Below, one piece after another: positions 1-12,614 of a DNA stretch of 64,000 nt. The DNA comes from Lepraria neglecta. Lineage: Eukaryota > Ascomycota > Lecanoromycetes > Lecanorales > Stereocaulaceae. The DNA is taken from positions 5,270,001 to 5,334,000 of the forward strand of contig CM065647.1 of the NCBI GenBank assembly GCA_033220425.1, written 5' to 3'. The stretch's first letter is position 1; each line of letters starts with the position of its first letter. The position numbers and the translations under genes were made by a program. The notes beneath the pieces are model-generated. The model did not search any database, was not told the origin of the DNA, and worked only from the letters and a program-made list of their open reading frames with translations.

Positions 1-463
1 AACTTGCCGGCCAGTAAAAGACTGGCCGTCTTGCTCAGCCCATCCCAACGCTATATAAAGATATATACAGACGCCAAATTTGCTGCAATAGTGTTGATCT
101 CACTCGGCATGGCATCTAGTATTTATTTCCGTACCCAATCGTAACGCCGTGATGAGGGTTCGTTTCCACATTATCAACACCCCATACATTCTTTAGACCT
201 GTTTGCCGGCAAGCTGCGGCATCGGAGACGTATTTCATACCGGTGACGTTAAGAAAAGTTTAAGAACACAGCAAGAGGATCTGCAACGGGGGCTTCTAGA
301 AATATTTCTATCAATACTGCCACAGCAAATGAATCTGCAATGGGCGCTCCCAGAGATGCTGTCACCTAAGTCAAAAGATTCTGCCACAATGGCTTCCTGC
401 CTTCCCATCTGTGCAACAGCTTTATCATTTCTAATCTGCTAACGTAGCTCTTCGATATCTCGA

Positions 464-1401
464 TTGCCGTATTTCACAGTCCATCTAGGGCAACTGCCAG
501 GGCGAGCTACCTGGGCAGCCTCTGTAAATCCAAGCCTTTTGCATACCTATCGACGGACTTCGGACTTGTCATTGGTCTTGGAGCCCCGAAAAGAATACTG
601 GAGTCCGGTCTCCCACGCAACATACGGGGAGTCAAACCTTTCTGATCACGACTGTGGCCCTCGAGCCCTTTTGGACATTGACAGTTGGATGAGCTCAACG
701 TTTCGAACGGACTACTTCCTTTGCATATCACAACAACATCCACACATGAACTACGAGGACGACACTCGATTCATCTATTATTACTGCACTTGGGAAACCG
801 GGAAAGAAGGTTTTCTCCCTATCTATGAGGATGAATGCTAGGGGAGTAGCCGGTCCACGGTCTTCGCCACCAGAAACCGGCCTAGAATTTGATACACAAG
901 CGTCGCCTCCAAGCATACATAGATGTAGAAGCCTCACATCTTGCCCCCTTTCGGCAATTGCGCTTTGAGATACATCCTGTCTATTTCCAAATGTGGTTCA
1001 GGGTAAAGCCTAAAGACGTTTTGGACATGGTCTTCAGGAACGCACTTTTATTCAATCACATGTCAATGGCTGGACGACATGGGGTGTTAACTTGGGGCGA
1101 CTTTTTCAATGCCTTACATTTCCACCTCCGTTTCGTGGGCAGAACAATCTGTGACCTTCGAGTGAAGCTCATCGCATCATACCCTCCATCAATATCAACA
1201 GATGATACAATGCGACACACTTGGCTTGCGAATGCTTCGAGCTTCAAGCAAAAGCTCTCGGACTATATGGACCACGACTCAAGACGAGGAGTTCATCTCA
1301 TGAAACGAATCCAGCTTAAGCATCATAATCCTGGCTTGCACATCACCCTGGCTGTTGGCTCGATGTTGCCTTTCTATGATATGGTATGCAGCCATGAATG
1401 A
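464..1401 (+). pseudogene. Degenerate ORF pair, unrecognised protein
   Basis: Two open stretches in different frames (about 464-841 and 889-1401) follow each other with a 47-base gap. Both have protein-like composition: the first is rich in Tyr/Asp/Ser, the second has amphipathic stretches rich in Phe, His and Leu. Neither begins with a convincing ATG in good context, and no intron with matching phase joins them. I do not recognise a domain. The most economical reading is a frameshifted old gene, but it could also be chance open frame, so confidence is low. Confidence 0.25.
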
Positions 1402-4400
1402 CGGCGTCTTAATATCACCGAGAGCTTGTTCATTCATAGATCATGGGCAACAAGCCACTTTCTTGTGGCTAGCGGTGGAGAGATGTGAAGTATTACTGAA
1501 AGTCTACTCGATCTCATGAAATATTGAGACACATCGGAAGTGCTCGAGAAACAGCATCTTCTGATGGATTTCAAATTCATCACACCGTGCTCAAGGTTCA
1601 GCCGCCGGATTAACCTCAAAGTCGAGACTTGTCGAAGATTCTCAGCTTTATAACTACTATCTAGACAGTCCATGTTAAATGTACGTGGTGGGCTCGTTAC
1701 CCAATCTACACCGATCCATGCTGTCTGCTTTTCCTTCCTCTTCTCCTAACACATGCGCTGAAATTTTTCATCGGCCACCTTCACTACGGCTAGCAACCTC
1801 GGTTTAGCTAAACAACGGATATCCCTAGTCCTTTGACCGATAGGGATGACTCGTTGAACAATATGAAGATCGAATGGACTTTTCGTCACTGGTCTCGTGC
1901 GCTCCCTTGGCGGTCTGCAAACAGCTAGAGAAGAAGAAGAAGAAAGAAGAAAGAATTAACGCGTGTATCGAAAACACCAATCACGATGAAGCCTTCGTGT
2001 TTGAAGTAGTTGCTTTTGAGAAATGGCGCGGAATCTAATGTGAGCTCTGGAAGCAATGTCCACCTGAGACACCGTGCTTCCGGAGAGTATGCGTGCTGGA
2101 GAAGTTCAAAGATATACGGAAATAACAGATAGCCAAAGAAACAAAGATGTGGAAAGGTCTAGCAATTTTACGAGACAGAACGACTGGTTTGGCGAAATCG
2201 AAGACGAACATATAACCAAGAGTTACATCAGCACGGACTTAATGAAAGCTAAACTTCAAGAACATACGTCAGGAACGTTATCTCGTCAACGAGGAGTGTC
2301 TCGACCCGTTGTTAGCAGCGCCGGACTACATCATGGCCACAAACGAAGAGACAGCAGAATGTGTGCTTGCGTAGCAGCTCTGCATCTGTGGCGATAATAA
2401 CGGTAGACAGCAGTTTATCTCTAAAGGCTTCCCAGACGTGACCGCTCCCCTAGCAAACCAACATCATCTCGCTGCCTCTCGTACCGGCCGAAATGCCCTT
2501 ACGCGAAGCGGGGGAGTCATGTTGTGGCGCTCTGGTGGAGAAAATAGACTGAGACTCAAGTAGGGATTTGGCGAATATGTAGTGGAGAAGTGCACCATTG
2601 GCATTCCATGGATAGTCCGGGATATTTGATCGGCCTGCCCTCATACTAGCTCCGTGCCACTCTTTGCTCAGCTCTCAGTCAGGAATTTAGCTTGAATCTG
2701 ATCCAGAAGCAAAAGAAATGGAAGCGGTAGACTCGATATTGGGAGGGACTGCCGCTAGGCCATCTTTGAAGAGTGTGCGAATAGGCGAGATGAATACCAC
2801 TCTTCATAGGCAAGTATTTATCCCGGCTATCAAATCGCATCTTAATCAATCTAATCAAGAAAGTTTGGTAGGGTCATGGTGGATGTCATGTGGCGAGGCG
2901 AAATAGATTCGATATCTTCGAAGCTGAGTAATGCCGAACTGTCCAAGGAATCTGCCCAGTGTCTCGAATGCTGCAAGCTCACATACCTACAAGAGCTGCT
3001 GCAACCATGTCTCAAGTCATCCAGGTCGACTTGATCTTGGAAATCTAGGATAGACGCTCCCTACGACAAGATAAGGCTATCAGAGTAGCTGTCTGGCAAC
3101 CCTTGACCAGAATGCAGCCCATCCGGAACAAGAATCCGCTACCAACGCATACGTTCAAAGAAGAGACATTGGACATATCATGTCAAATTGGTAACAAGTC
3201 CGAAGTGGTGCATTCCAGAGCCATGCGAGCAGAAGCCTGAGCTTGGTCTTACAAGACCTTGTGAACACTGTGGTTCATGAATTCGTTTTGGCAGGACATT
3301 AGACGACTAGAATGAAAGACGCAAATATTGAGCTGGCCAGGAGGCGATAAAGAACAGCAAAAGCTACACGGAGAAGTCGGACCGAGCATGGATAGAATTT
3401 TGTTTATCATTGGCTTCCCAGAGGAAATGTCTGCCTCCAACCCGGAAGACTTTACGAATCAAAGCGAAGTCTGAATGCCAGACGGAGTGGCTCCTCACGG
3501 ACGAACGAACCCAGCGCAAAAATCGTTTCCAACCGCTCCTAACTCTGGAAACAACATAGACCTCGAGACTAGCATCGGTAATCTGAAAAGCATCCTTAGT
3601 GACTTCCGCACGGATTTCAAGCAGAGCACCCCCACAATCGCGACGAGGTAACGCAGGGGAGCAGGATGAGGTGCTCATAGAGCAAGACAGCACTGCTCAG
3701 GATCTGTAAAACCAATTAGACGCAATGTGTCCCCGATTAGATTCCCCCACTAGAGGGCCGTCATGGTGACTAGCAACGGGCCAATGCCTGAGTAATATGT
3801 GATTGGAGGGCGCATAACCGTTGTCCATCCAGCAACGAAAGACCTTCTACGAAGCAGAAAAGAAGATGTCTAGGCTCACAAAACGCAACCTGAAAGACTA
3901 TCCCGGGTTCTTTATTTCAAGTGCCAAGGTTCGTACGGGGATGTCCTCGGAGGTCCAGGACTTGTCTGAGAATAAATTTCAGGATGATTGTGTTTGCCGT
4001 GTGACTGGGTACGTCCGTGGGACATATAGCCTCGCCGGTGGAAACCACCCTTAAGAGTTGCGGGGGATAACAGTCCTTGGGAGAAGGTGTCTTACCGTCC
4101 GAAAATCGTCCTAAAGGAATGGAAGCCACATCTGCCCATTGCAGCCAAGAGAAGTCACAGAGAACTGAGAAAATCTAGAAAGTGAACGTAAGAACCTAAG
4201 AGGATCGAGAAACCGAGGCGCCATTGGAGATCGAATATGAAAAAATAGAAGTGTCGAACAGCCTCGTACAGATATAGAAGTTGTGCTGAGAAGAGAGCAT
4301 AATCACCACCGCAACACCATTACAACTGACATCCTAAATGCCAGGGCCTAAGGGTAGACAAGTATGGACGACCGCAATTAAATCCCGATGATACTCCTTC

Positions 4401-4932
4401 ATAAATATGGGGCGTATGACAGCGATCCTAGTCACCGCGGTAGAACAATAACCAACAACATTCCAAGACCGAAGCTCCGAGATATGACAGGTATGGGAGA
4501 CTACAGCCGAAGACTACTGACACTCCTTCGCAAGTATATGCATAGACGAAGGAGGTGAAAGCGTCGGCTATTGTGTTTCTCGTGGTTTCGTTGGCTTGAG
4601 GGTGATTGAAGGCACTGATTTGGCAGGGACTTTTGCGTTCTAGATTGAAGGCTCTTTGCACAGGTTATTGGATAAGAAGCATGTGGATGTGATAGTTGAT
4701 AATATTAATATTGTTTCCCTGCTAGGCCCTGACGGTTGTACAAGACAAAGCAAATGAGGCAACTAGAAATATACTCCCGCATTATTGAGGGTCAAGACTC
4801 GTAGTGAAAAAGAGCATGAAGCGCACCATCGATGCACAGTCCCACAACTCCAGCATAACCAAAATTCCCAATACCCAACCCGCAAGCCCAATCCCATGGC
4901 CAATCCAGTCAAAAGAATGACGATGCACAAAT
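1402..4932. other. Gene-poor stretch, no supported gene
   Basis: No ORF here combines an ATG start, plausible splice sites and recognisable protein composition. Short open frames (for example about 2086-2397 on + and 3364-3693 on -) lack any motif I know. A purine-rich GAA tract lies near 1930-1955. The stretch ends at the 3' end of the hydrolase gene on the minus strand. Confidence 0.5.
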
Positions 4933-6713
4933 TTAGGAAAGGTCCGTCAACGCCCTGTGGTGTTTCCCTCCCTGCCCCTTCCCGCTCTTCCCATTCAAGA
5001 AGTTCTCCTCTGAAGGAATAGACGTGAACTGCTTTAACCCTTGAGTCTTATCGTTCTTTCCATTCAACCATTGGGCTTCACCACCCATAGTTGGGAACGG
5101 AGTAGGCGTATGCGGCGATCGTCCACCCAGGTATCTCCAAAGTCGGCTTAACTCTCGGACTGTCTTGCCTTGCGCTTCTTCCGCCAGTAGATACCCAGTG
5201 TTGGTGCGAGCGAAGGTCATGATTGTGTTTGCGTTGGTCTGGCTTGAGCCGGTCATCATGCCCATGCCATCCTGTATGACCTGCCGATCGCCAAATTCTA
5301 GGCCACCTTCCCTTCTCATGACACCGATATTGCTCATTGCCATGTTCTCTCTCTTCATGGCTAGCTTCTCATCCATCTTAACACGATTATCAAGGAAGGA
5401 GCCTGACATCCAATGAGCATCCTTTTCCGGGAGAGGGAACATCGTATTCATGTAATGCTGGTTGAACATATGCCCGCTTGCCCCCATGCGTACGAACACG
5501 GAGCCTGCGTAGCGATTGTTCAATGTATCCTGAATACAGTGCAGCACGCCCCAGCGAGGGACCATGTCGTGTTCGTTGGCATAATGCTCGATATGTGAGA
5601 TGACATGCTTCGGTTGGGAGGGGATGTCGAAGTGGACTGCAGGGGCAGAAGTTGGTGAGACGGGAGAATGCTCTTCCGTTGTTGATGACACCAAGGGGTT
5701 AGAGAAGTGAGATGCTGCAGAGCCGAAGGTATAGATTTCAAGCTTCGACATGCAGCTGGTCGGGAGTTCTGCGAAAAGTTCATCGAGAACGAGTGAGACG
5801 ATGATGCCGCCTTGGCTGTGGCCAATGAGAACGACCTTCTTCACTGTGGGATCAACAAGGACGGCTTTGACGTAGGAATAAGCGACGCGGACGTCTTGGG
5901 TTTTGTAGGCAAAGGAGCGCTGAACTAGGCATTCGAGAATATCTGCTGGTAGGCCGTAGCTACGTATTCATAGTGAGTAGGAAGCAGGCAGAACAGGACT
6001 GGGAGCTGCATACGTCTTGTTGTGTATACCGATGATCGCCCTTCCAAAAGTCTTTGAAATACGGTCAATGTTCTTCTGTAGGCCGGAGTGGCTTCGATGG
6101 GTCAGCAGCTGTCAGGAATTCGAATACAAGATGTATCTTACCCCGTAGCAGTCCCGTTGACAAAAAGCCAGCGCTCGTCTCTGTGCTTCTCCGCCATAGC
6201 CTTTGTGGTGTCGTCCATTTTCGAATAGGTCAAATCTGGGCCTTCCATGGGCCAGCTCACGAGGTAGACAGTCAAAGAGTATAGCGCGATGGCGGTCATC
6301 GAGACTAGGCCGGGTAGTATCAAAAGTGCTAGAGGGGCCATCAAGAGCAGGCTTGTTTCCATAATCATTAGCCAGCCCTGCAAAATCATGTCCCTTGCAC
6401 CCTGCACATTCATATAAAGTTCATCGCTGGAGTCTTTCGCCTTGAGGGGAAGGAATATGTTGGGCAGGTAGGGCAGCATGGTAAGAAGGACGCCCGCATC
6501 CTGTATCATCAGCCTCATCGGGCTCTGGCGAGCGGCCTTAGTAGATGAGCCAGCCAGAGGATCCATCTGCGGCGCAATGTACTTGATGTTGCTCGCCATG
6601 GTTGCGCGGGCTGAAGACTTGGTAGGTAGAAGGGGACTCGTGATATCAGCCTCGTGCTGGTCAAATAAAGCGTCGAACCCGTCGTGGTTCTGGCGCTTTG
6701 GTAGGCCTGGCAT
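4933..6713 (-). CDS. Membrane-associated alpha/beta hydrolase (lipase/DUF676-like)
   Basis: Gene model: complement of exons 6713-6142, 6091-6014 and 5959-4933. Both introns (50 and 54 bp) have GT..AG ends and matching phase, giving 558 aa. A hydrophobic segment at about residues 120-160 suggests one or two membrane spans ahead of the catalytic domain. The nucleophile elbow GHSQGG lies near residue 262. Likely partners are the Asp in HDMVPRWG and the His in GHMFNQHY, completing a Ser-Asp-His triad. The split motif IGIHN..TYG around the second intron supports the model. In this fungal family the substrate is generally unknown; a lipid or ester is inferred only from the fold. The start is the ATG at 6713, because the two codons upstream carry no ATG. 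HRI1 lies 299 bp upstream on the same strand. Confidence 0.85.
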
Positions 6714-7011
6714 GATCAAATGATGCTAAAAGAATGTCTTGAAGAAATAAGAGAAGTGTCACATAGGTGTGGCGCGGGTAACCTTTCTATGTGACCTTCC
6801 GCGGTGCAGATGATCACAAGGCGCAGGTTTCCGACGTGCATAAGAACAGTGAAACGCTCTTTCCAAAAACAATGTCGGTGTTTCGGTATTTGTAAAGCTG
6901 GGAAATTTGGGTGTGCGCGCCGCATTCCACCCATCACATTTCTCAACAAGATTTTTACATCTGGTAAGGGGGCCATGTGGAAACCCAACAGCTAATTTTA
7001 GCTCGCAGAGT

Positions 7012-7874
7012 CTACCAGTAGTACTCTTCAACGACTTTCCAATCAAGCTCAAGCTCATCTTTGGAGTCGGTCCTTGTTGTATTCAGCCCAAATTTGCCAC
7101 TTGTATGACCGCACATTGTAATGCAAGGAAGATTTTCCTCTCCAAATCTGAAAGTTCTGAACCAGCCATTGCGCGTTCGTCTCTCTTGACTATGATGCCA
7201 AGCACTCACATCTTCGCGAGCGCCATCTGAGGTATCTGCTTTGCACTCCCATCGCTCAATCGTCAAACTTCCTTCGGTCTTCAAGATGCCTTGACAATAG
7301 CCTCCAACTTTGATCGCCAAACCTCGAATGTTTCTTTCTGTGTCTTCGACCCTCATTACGAGAGTGCTGCGATTCTGTTTCTTCCCAAACGCCTCCACTT
7401 CCAGATCATGCCAGAGCTCTTCATATTCGGTGTCTTGTCCTGTCAAAGGGTGCTTCTGCATTCCCCGCTCCACTACGTCGCCATCTTCTTGAACCAACAT
7501 GTCGCCTTCATCGGGCCCTGGGTTGTCGCTCTTTGAATCTATCCAGTGATCCCAAACAGTGTGTGAGAGTTGTATCATGCCATCCTTGCGAGCCCCGTGC
7601 GGAGTCGTGCGTGATCTTCCAGCGAAGGCCCAGTCTATGCATTCTCTTGTATTGGTGTCTTTGCTCTTCTCCTCTTCCCACTTGTCCTTGAGAATGCGCA
7701 CATCGACGAAGTAGGAGTCTTTAGAGGTCAGGACGATAGTCGATGTAGGCTCTTCCGGTTCACTTGGGATCTTTAAAGCGTGTCAGCTGCTTGTATTGCA
7801 TGTCATACCCTGTAGAGACCAGGTGCTCTGACCAGGCGGAAGTGTTTGCGCTCGGTGATTGTTGGAATGCCCAT
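7012..7874 (-). CDS. HRI1: HRI1 family protein
   Basis: Exons are complement 7874-7809 and 7770-7012, with one 38-bp intron in phase 0, giving 274 aa. The protein has the features of the fungal HRI1 family: a short N-terminal strand region, then the run TIVLTS..YFVDVRILK, a WAFAGRS motif, a central HTVWDHWID, and a conserved C-terminal part with WECK and FRFGEENLPC. In yeast Hri1 is a non-essential two-barrel protein reported to interact with the Hrr25 kinase and translocon components; its molecular activity is unknown. Length matches fungal homologues. The unusually short intron is the weakest part of the model, but both exons read continuously in the family's expected order. No signal peptide or membrane span is visible. 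Confidence 0.82.
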
Positions 7875-8342
7875 GGTTGTGCTCTGTGCACGATCTTATT
7901 TCAGCTGACAAAGCGAGCAGCAGGCAATGACTTGTTCTACCGAGAAGATGTCTCAATCACCCTACCGACCAAGCATGCATGTACGAGATGTGAATAGATT
8001 GCTAGTGGTGGCAGCTGAGGGAGCAACAGAGGATGATTAGAGTGACTAAGCAAATTAGCGTCTTGGCGTATGTTGGTGCAGTCGCAGATATGAGTTGGCA
8101 CGGCCCTCGAAGTGTGATCATGACGATCTACATCATGGCTTTAGGATTATGACATAACGGGATTGAATGTATAGAGAAATTGCTACTATTGGCGCTGGAT
8201 TCGTCCAAAATTTTGATGAATGAGTTCCGTGCCTAGGCTACAAGGCTACAAGCCAGCAGAGCAAATTCACGAGATACCAACAAATGACCAGCGACGAAAT
8301 CGATCTTCCATTAAATACTCTTCTCATCGAGTTGTTCCGTCA

Positions 8343-9620
8343 TGTCAGGCGTCGAAGTTGTAGCTGGCCTTGCCATCGCCGTTCTCCTCTTGCTCGTCTT
8401 CGCCGCACAGCGATATGAGAATTGTTTACATCCCTTTCTCCAATTCAAGAAGTTCGCTGCAGATATGAAAGAATCCCACAATAACTTCCTTATTTAGAAG
8501 AACATCTTTCGACATTAGTGCTTTTATTTCTTGGAGAACCATGTCGAACGAAGAGCTATTGGTGGGATCCTCCAAGGCCATCGGCCTCTAGAGTAGGGAG
8601 ATTTAGAGCAACGGATCGCCGAGCAGCTTGGAGAGTCAAGGGAGGCTTGTATGACTGTTATGAAGATGATCGAGAGAGAACTTAATTATGTTGAGGTGAA
8701 GTGTAAAGGTCTTGGAGAGATTGTTAGTGAAAGCCAACGGGTAACCTATTGGTCGTCTCCTCTCCGTCTCTAGCATACTGACAGGGCTCGTATAGAAAGT
8801 CGGCAAATTCGAGTTCAGGAGAGGCTGGTGAATTCGGCTTACCAGGAAGTTGAAGCAAGCTTTTTCGCGGCCTCAGCTTCCTCAGAATATTGCGGCGCTT
8901 CGATCACTCAACGAGGACTTCAGGAACTTATGCACCCAGACATACGGACCTCCGAGGCCATCCATACATGCTCTCCAGAAAAACAATCGGTTGTTAAGTG
9001 GGAAGGTTGAACCGCACCTTTACAGTCTTGTCTTTGCAATGTTTTCTCGAGCGCATTATTTTGGAAGCATGCATTCACAAGGCCTAGATGGCCCATGGCG
9101 CACCAAGTATCGCTGAGTCGTTTCATTGGGCAAGGCTGTCTTGGGACTCCACGTTACTCCCTGGCTCACAATGCGACAAGATATTATGTTTTTCAGTTCC
9201 ACAGGAATTTTCGTACAATCCTTCACTCCTGAACCCGGATTTCCAACTCGCAATAGCCTCCTGTTCAGCCTTGCGGTTGTTCTTCTTGAGATCTATATTA
9301 AAGAAGAGATGCCCAATCTGTATCCAGCGAAGACTTACCGAGATGCTGGATCTGCTTTCGTGGAGGCTCAGAAACGTGCTCACCGTTTGGCCCCCCACAA
9401 AATTTGGCTTGGCGATTCGAAAAATGGTCGACTGCGACTTTGGCAGTGGTGATGATTTGAACATGTCCTTGATGCAAAAAGAATTTACTGAAGACGTCTT
9501 TCGCCCACTAGAGGAGATGGAGCAATATTGGACAAGCCGGAGCGAATATACGAACTTACCGTAGTCCACAATGTGCTGCCTAACATTCTCCTGCACAAGA
9601 ACTGAACCCATATTTGATCT
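8343..9620 (+). pseudogene. Broken DUF7580-type fungal gene
   Basis: Starts with an ATG at 8343 followed by a hydrophobic N-terminus (SGVEVVAGLAIAVLLLLV) typical of a large fungal family with a C-terminal DUF7580 region. The frame then breaks several times: TAG near 8497, a shift into the helical segment at about 8600-8750, an apparent intron near 8752-8795, and a further frame change before 9126. Family-like elements still appear in order: a charged helical middle (..LNEDFRNLCTQ..), then PWLTMRQD, FTPEPGFPTRNSLL, and a helix with VVLLEI. The end shows FGSGDDLN..EFTEDVFRPLEEME, like the family's C-terminus. In such families the domain sits near heterokaryon-incompatibility-like proteins; function is unproven. 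At least three frame lesions make a functional product unlikely. Confidence 0.6.
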
Positions 9621-9639
9621 TTCTTTGAATTGGCACGAC

Positions 9640-10370
9640 TCTTTCAGACTCGATCATACTTGGATCTAATTCTCATGTTGTACACGACGCAACTCTAGGC
9701 TAGAGGGAAATGGGTCTAGCGATCAGTAGAGCTAGGAAACATAGTTATGGACCAGCGTCTTTTTATCGAGCTGAGGCAGCTTTGAGTAAGAAAAGGTCAC
9801 TCAAATAGGTGGAAAAATCTCCGACTACTCTGGTCCTGTCGTCGTCGTTCTCACCTTCGGTGTAGATACATCTTGAATGAAGTTCCTACGTGTACAATTC
9901 AATGCAATAGGCATACAATCTTGACCTTACTACCTTAAAAATCCCCTCGGGTACTAGCTCTGGGTATGAACTAGCGACCACCTTATTTGGGCTGATGAAC
10001 ATACCCAGAAGTAGCGCTGGGTTCTCTCCGTTGTAGAGTACATGTCGCGTCGCAAGGTCTTAAGAGATTGGAAAGTCTAAGGGATAATGCTGCTGGAACC
10101 TACTGTGTGCATGGCCAATCAGACAGTCACGTGCTATACTGATGTGACAGTCTGGATTCATGTTTCTAGGCACGGCTGTGTCAAGAATATTGCTCAAAAG
10201 GACTGTATTGATGTAACTACCAAGCCTCGAGCCATTCCATTTCAATTTCTATGCATGCAGACAACCGCCGTACCACCATTTTGTTTCACTCGCCAGGCTG
10301 TCAATCATTTCGGCAAAATGCCTCCCCTAGCTCACATGAGTAGGTACTAGCCGGGCATGCAAAGGCATGC
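9640..10370. other. Intergenic, nothing recognised
   Basis: No supported ORF, RNA gene or repeat. It separates the broken DUF7580-type gene from the 3' end of grg-1, which is on the opposite strand. Confidence 0.5.
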
Positions 10371-10759
10371 CTACTTGTTGGCGTAGACATCGGACTTGGT
10401 CTGTGCAGCTTGTTAGTAACGTGTCTCACTTGGAGTCTGGAGTGTAGAAGGGTGTGGGTGATATACATTGTGCTTCGACTCGTCGATCTTATCGCCAACG
10501 GCGTCCTTAGCAGCGGTCATACGGGTGGTTGCTGATGCGTCCGTGTGGCCCTTTGCAATCTCTGGTAAAGATGTTAGCAGGTGGAAATGAAAGTAGAGCA
10601 GATGAGTGAGCACACCTTCGTTGCCCTGCTTGGAGGCACCAGAGGCAGTACCTTGGATAGACTCAGAGGCCTGGTTGATGGTGTCCCTGAGAACAGGTGT
10701 TAGCAGGTGGTTCAAGGCAACAAGGTGGGGGAGAAGTGGGCGTACTTGATGGTCTCCAT
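10371..10759 (-). CDS. grg-1: Glucose-repressible protein Grg1 (CCG-1)
   Basis: Four small exons on the minus strand: 10759-10746, 10686-10616, 10561-10467 and 10400-10371. All introns are 58-66 bp or less with GT..AG ends and consistent phase. The 69-aa product begins METIKDTINQASESIQG and runs through AKGHTDAS..TR and VGDKIDESKHNTKSDV. This is the hydrophilic repeat-like structure of Neurospora Grg-1/CCG-1, a small stress- and clock-controlled protein strongly induced on glucose depletion. No signal peptide. Length matches known homologues (about 70 aa). The gene is divergent from the XPT1 gene, with about 390 bp between the two ATGs. Regulation by carbon source is family knowledge; no specific operator was identified here. 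Confidence 0.93.
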
Positions 10760-11149
10760 TGTGGATGTTTTGGGTGTGTTGGTTTGAGGATGTGTTTGGA
10801 AGTAGATGTGTGTAGCTTGGTTGAGGGTTTGATCGAATTTATGTCTGGTGTAGAGATGTAAGATGGTAAGAGAAGTGAAAAAAGGAGAGGGTATTTATGT
10901 AAACAATGACGTGGGGCTTGGTGGGGCGCTCTTGGCACTTGACGTCACACCTGCGCGTCAAGTGATCGAATGTAAAGCTCGTTAGGGGAAGGTTCCCGGC
11001 TTCAGCCACATTCCTTGCATCTGCATAAAAGCCGCATAAAAATTGTTGCCGTTGAGCTCGGGGGTTGGGGTGTTTTGGCAAGTACAACCGTGACGCCGAA
11101 AAGCCTTTGAGGGATCTCTAGTACATAACATCCAATCAGTGTCTTCAGC
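10760..11149. promoter_or_regulatory. Shared divergent promoter region grg-1 / XPT1
   Basis: The 390 bp between the two divergent start codons must contain both promoters. On the minus strand a TA-rich element (ACATAAATAC, about 10883-10900) lies about 125-140 bp upstream of the grg-1 ATG and could act as a TATA-like site. It is followed by a TC/AC-rich leader, as is common in highly expressed filamentous-fungal genes. The assignment is positional inference only. Confidence 0.35.
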
Positions 11150-11982
11150 ATGGTCGAAAAGGTCTACGTCACGTATAATCAGGTATCATGCACCATGTTT
11201 AATGCCAAGCTCAGCTACTCCTGCGCTGCAAATGATCATAGCTGACAAGGCTGCACAGGTACACAAGCTATGTCAGGCTTCTGCAGACAAGATCCTTAAT
11301 GACTTCCAACCGAATCTCATGATCGCTATTGGCGGTGGCGGCTACGTTCCTGCACGGATACTGCGGTCTTTCCTCAAACGGCCAGATAGCGCAAATATTC
11401 CCATACAGGCCATCGGGCTCTCCCTCTATGAAACCCTCACGACTTCCGACCCAGTCGAAACCCCTGGCACCAGAGTCACGAGAACACAATGGCTAGATTT
11501 CTCCTCGCTGGAGATTTCGAATTTGGTGGGAAAGAACATATTGATCGTGGATGAGGTGGATGACACAAGGACGACACTTGAGTATGCTGTGAAGGAATTG
11601 GAGAAGGATGTGAAGACTGCGGCGAAGAAGCTGGGGAGAGAGGGCGAGCGGGCAAGATTCTGTATATTCGTGCTACATGTGAGTCGTCTTTTTGGGGGAA
11701 ACTCTGAGAGGAAATGGAGTGTTTTAGAAACACAGCAGGGCTGACTGGCAGGGGCAGAACAAGGACAAACCAAAGAAGGGACATCTGCCCCAAGAAATGA
11801 TGGAAGAGGGAAGATATCTAGCCGCGAATTCAGTTTCAGATGTTTGGATATGCTATCCTTGGGAAGCCATGTAAGTGAACTCCTTTGTTTTGCGGCTAAA
11901 TGCAGACGCCTAAGCTAATCTGCTAATGTCCAGTGATATCGACGAGCATGACAGACTAGCTACATCTCAATCCAAGAATTAG
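11150..11982 (+). CDS. XPT1: Xanthine phosphoribosyltransferase (XPT1-like)
   Basis: Exons are 11150-11182, 11259-11678, 11758-11870 and 11934-11982; all phases agree and give 204 aa. The type-I phosphoribosyltransferase fold is evident. MIAIGGGGYVPARIL forms the first strand-loop. The PRPP-binding loop is NILIVDEVDDTRTTL, with the two acidic residues and the DTRTT phosphate loop. SLYE and the TQWLDF hood segment are also present. The enzyme transfers phosphoribose from PRPP to xanthine (in fungi also hypoxanthine/guanine to a lesser degree) in purine salvage, in the cytosol. The third exon could start 6 bp earlier (11752), adding two residues. I chose 11758 because it restores FVLHNKDK, as in homologues. 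Length is typical. Confidence 0.88.
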
Positions 11983-12614
11983 GCCCAGCGTGGCAGATTT
12001 TGTGTAAAATAATACAGTTGCGTGCATAGAGGAATAGACGGGGATTGGTGATTCAAGATGCAGCCACGGTATATGTTCGATCTAGCTTGACATCAAAATT
12101 GTCTATGAGCATTTGAGGGTTACTGGCAGATGAACGGCCTGCACGGATAAGCTCAAATCCTAGAAATGCACAAATCGTGGCTATAAGGTGCAGCTAGTAG
12201 TCAACCCTTGGATACACTGTTTGGAACCCGCCACACATCGGAGAGAGCTCCGCGTCTGCGGAAGCGCAAATCGATAATAGCTATAGCCGCCCATGCTTGA
12301 TGCTGCATCGAAGAGCATTGCGCGTCTTAGCCATCATGGGTTTCACATTCTCCATATAGTTCGTCCTTCACCGGAGTTTATGGTTCTCTTATCTTATCTT
12401 ATCGCCGAAGCCCTAATCTTTCCTCACGCCAAGCCGATTTCCTCTGCCGTGTTTCTACGTCGACGGCGTCCTTTTCGAGTGCTGCTAACACTTTAGTCCA
12501 CACCCTCCTGCCTCCCTCGACGATGTCGCCGTCTTCAACAGAGTTGCATTGTTTCTACCAACCCATTGGTAGCCTCCTTCGATCGCCTGCCCCTCCTCTA
12601 TCCCCACCGCAAAG
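11983..12614. other. Intergenic, promoter side of transporter gene
   Basis: No supported gene. CT-rich stretches around 12500-12610 just ahead of the transporter ATG resemble a typical fungal 5' leader. Nothing else is recognised. Confidence 0.4.

Noticed and set aside
2086-2397. Plus-strand ORF of about 104 codons with charged composition
   Set aside because: No domain, no splice partners and no supporting neighbours. Chance ORFs of this length are expected.
5413-5598. Plus-strand frames opposite the alpha/beta hydrolase
   Set aside because: These are antisense shadows of the hydrolase, whose catalytic motifs are in the minus frame.
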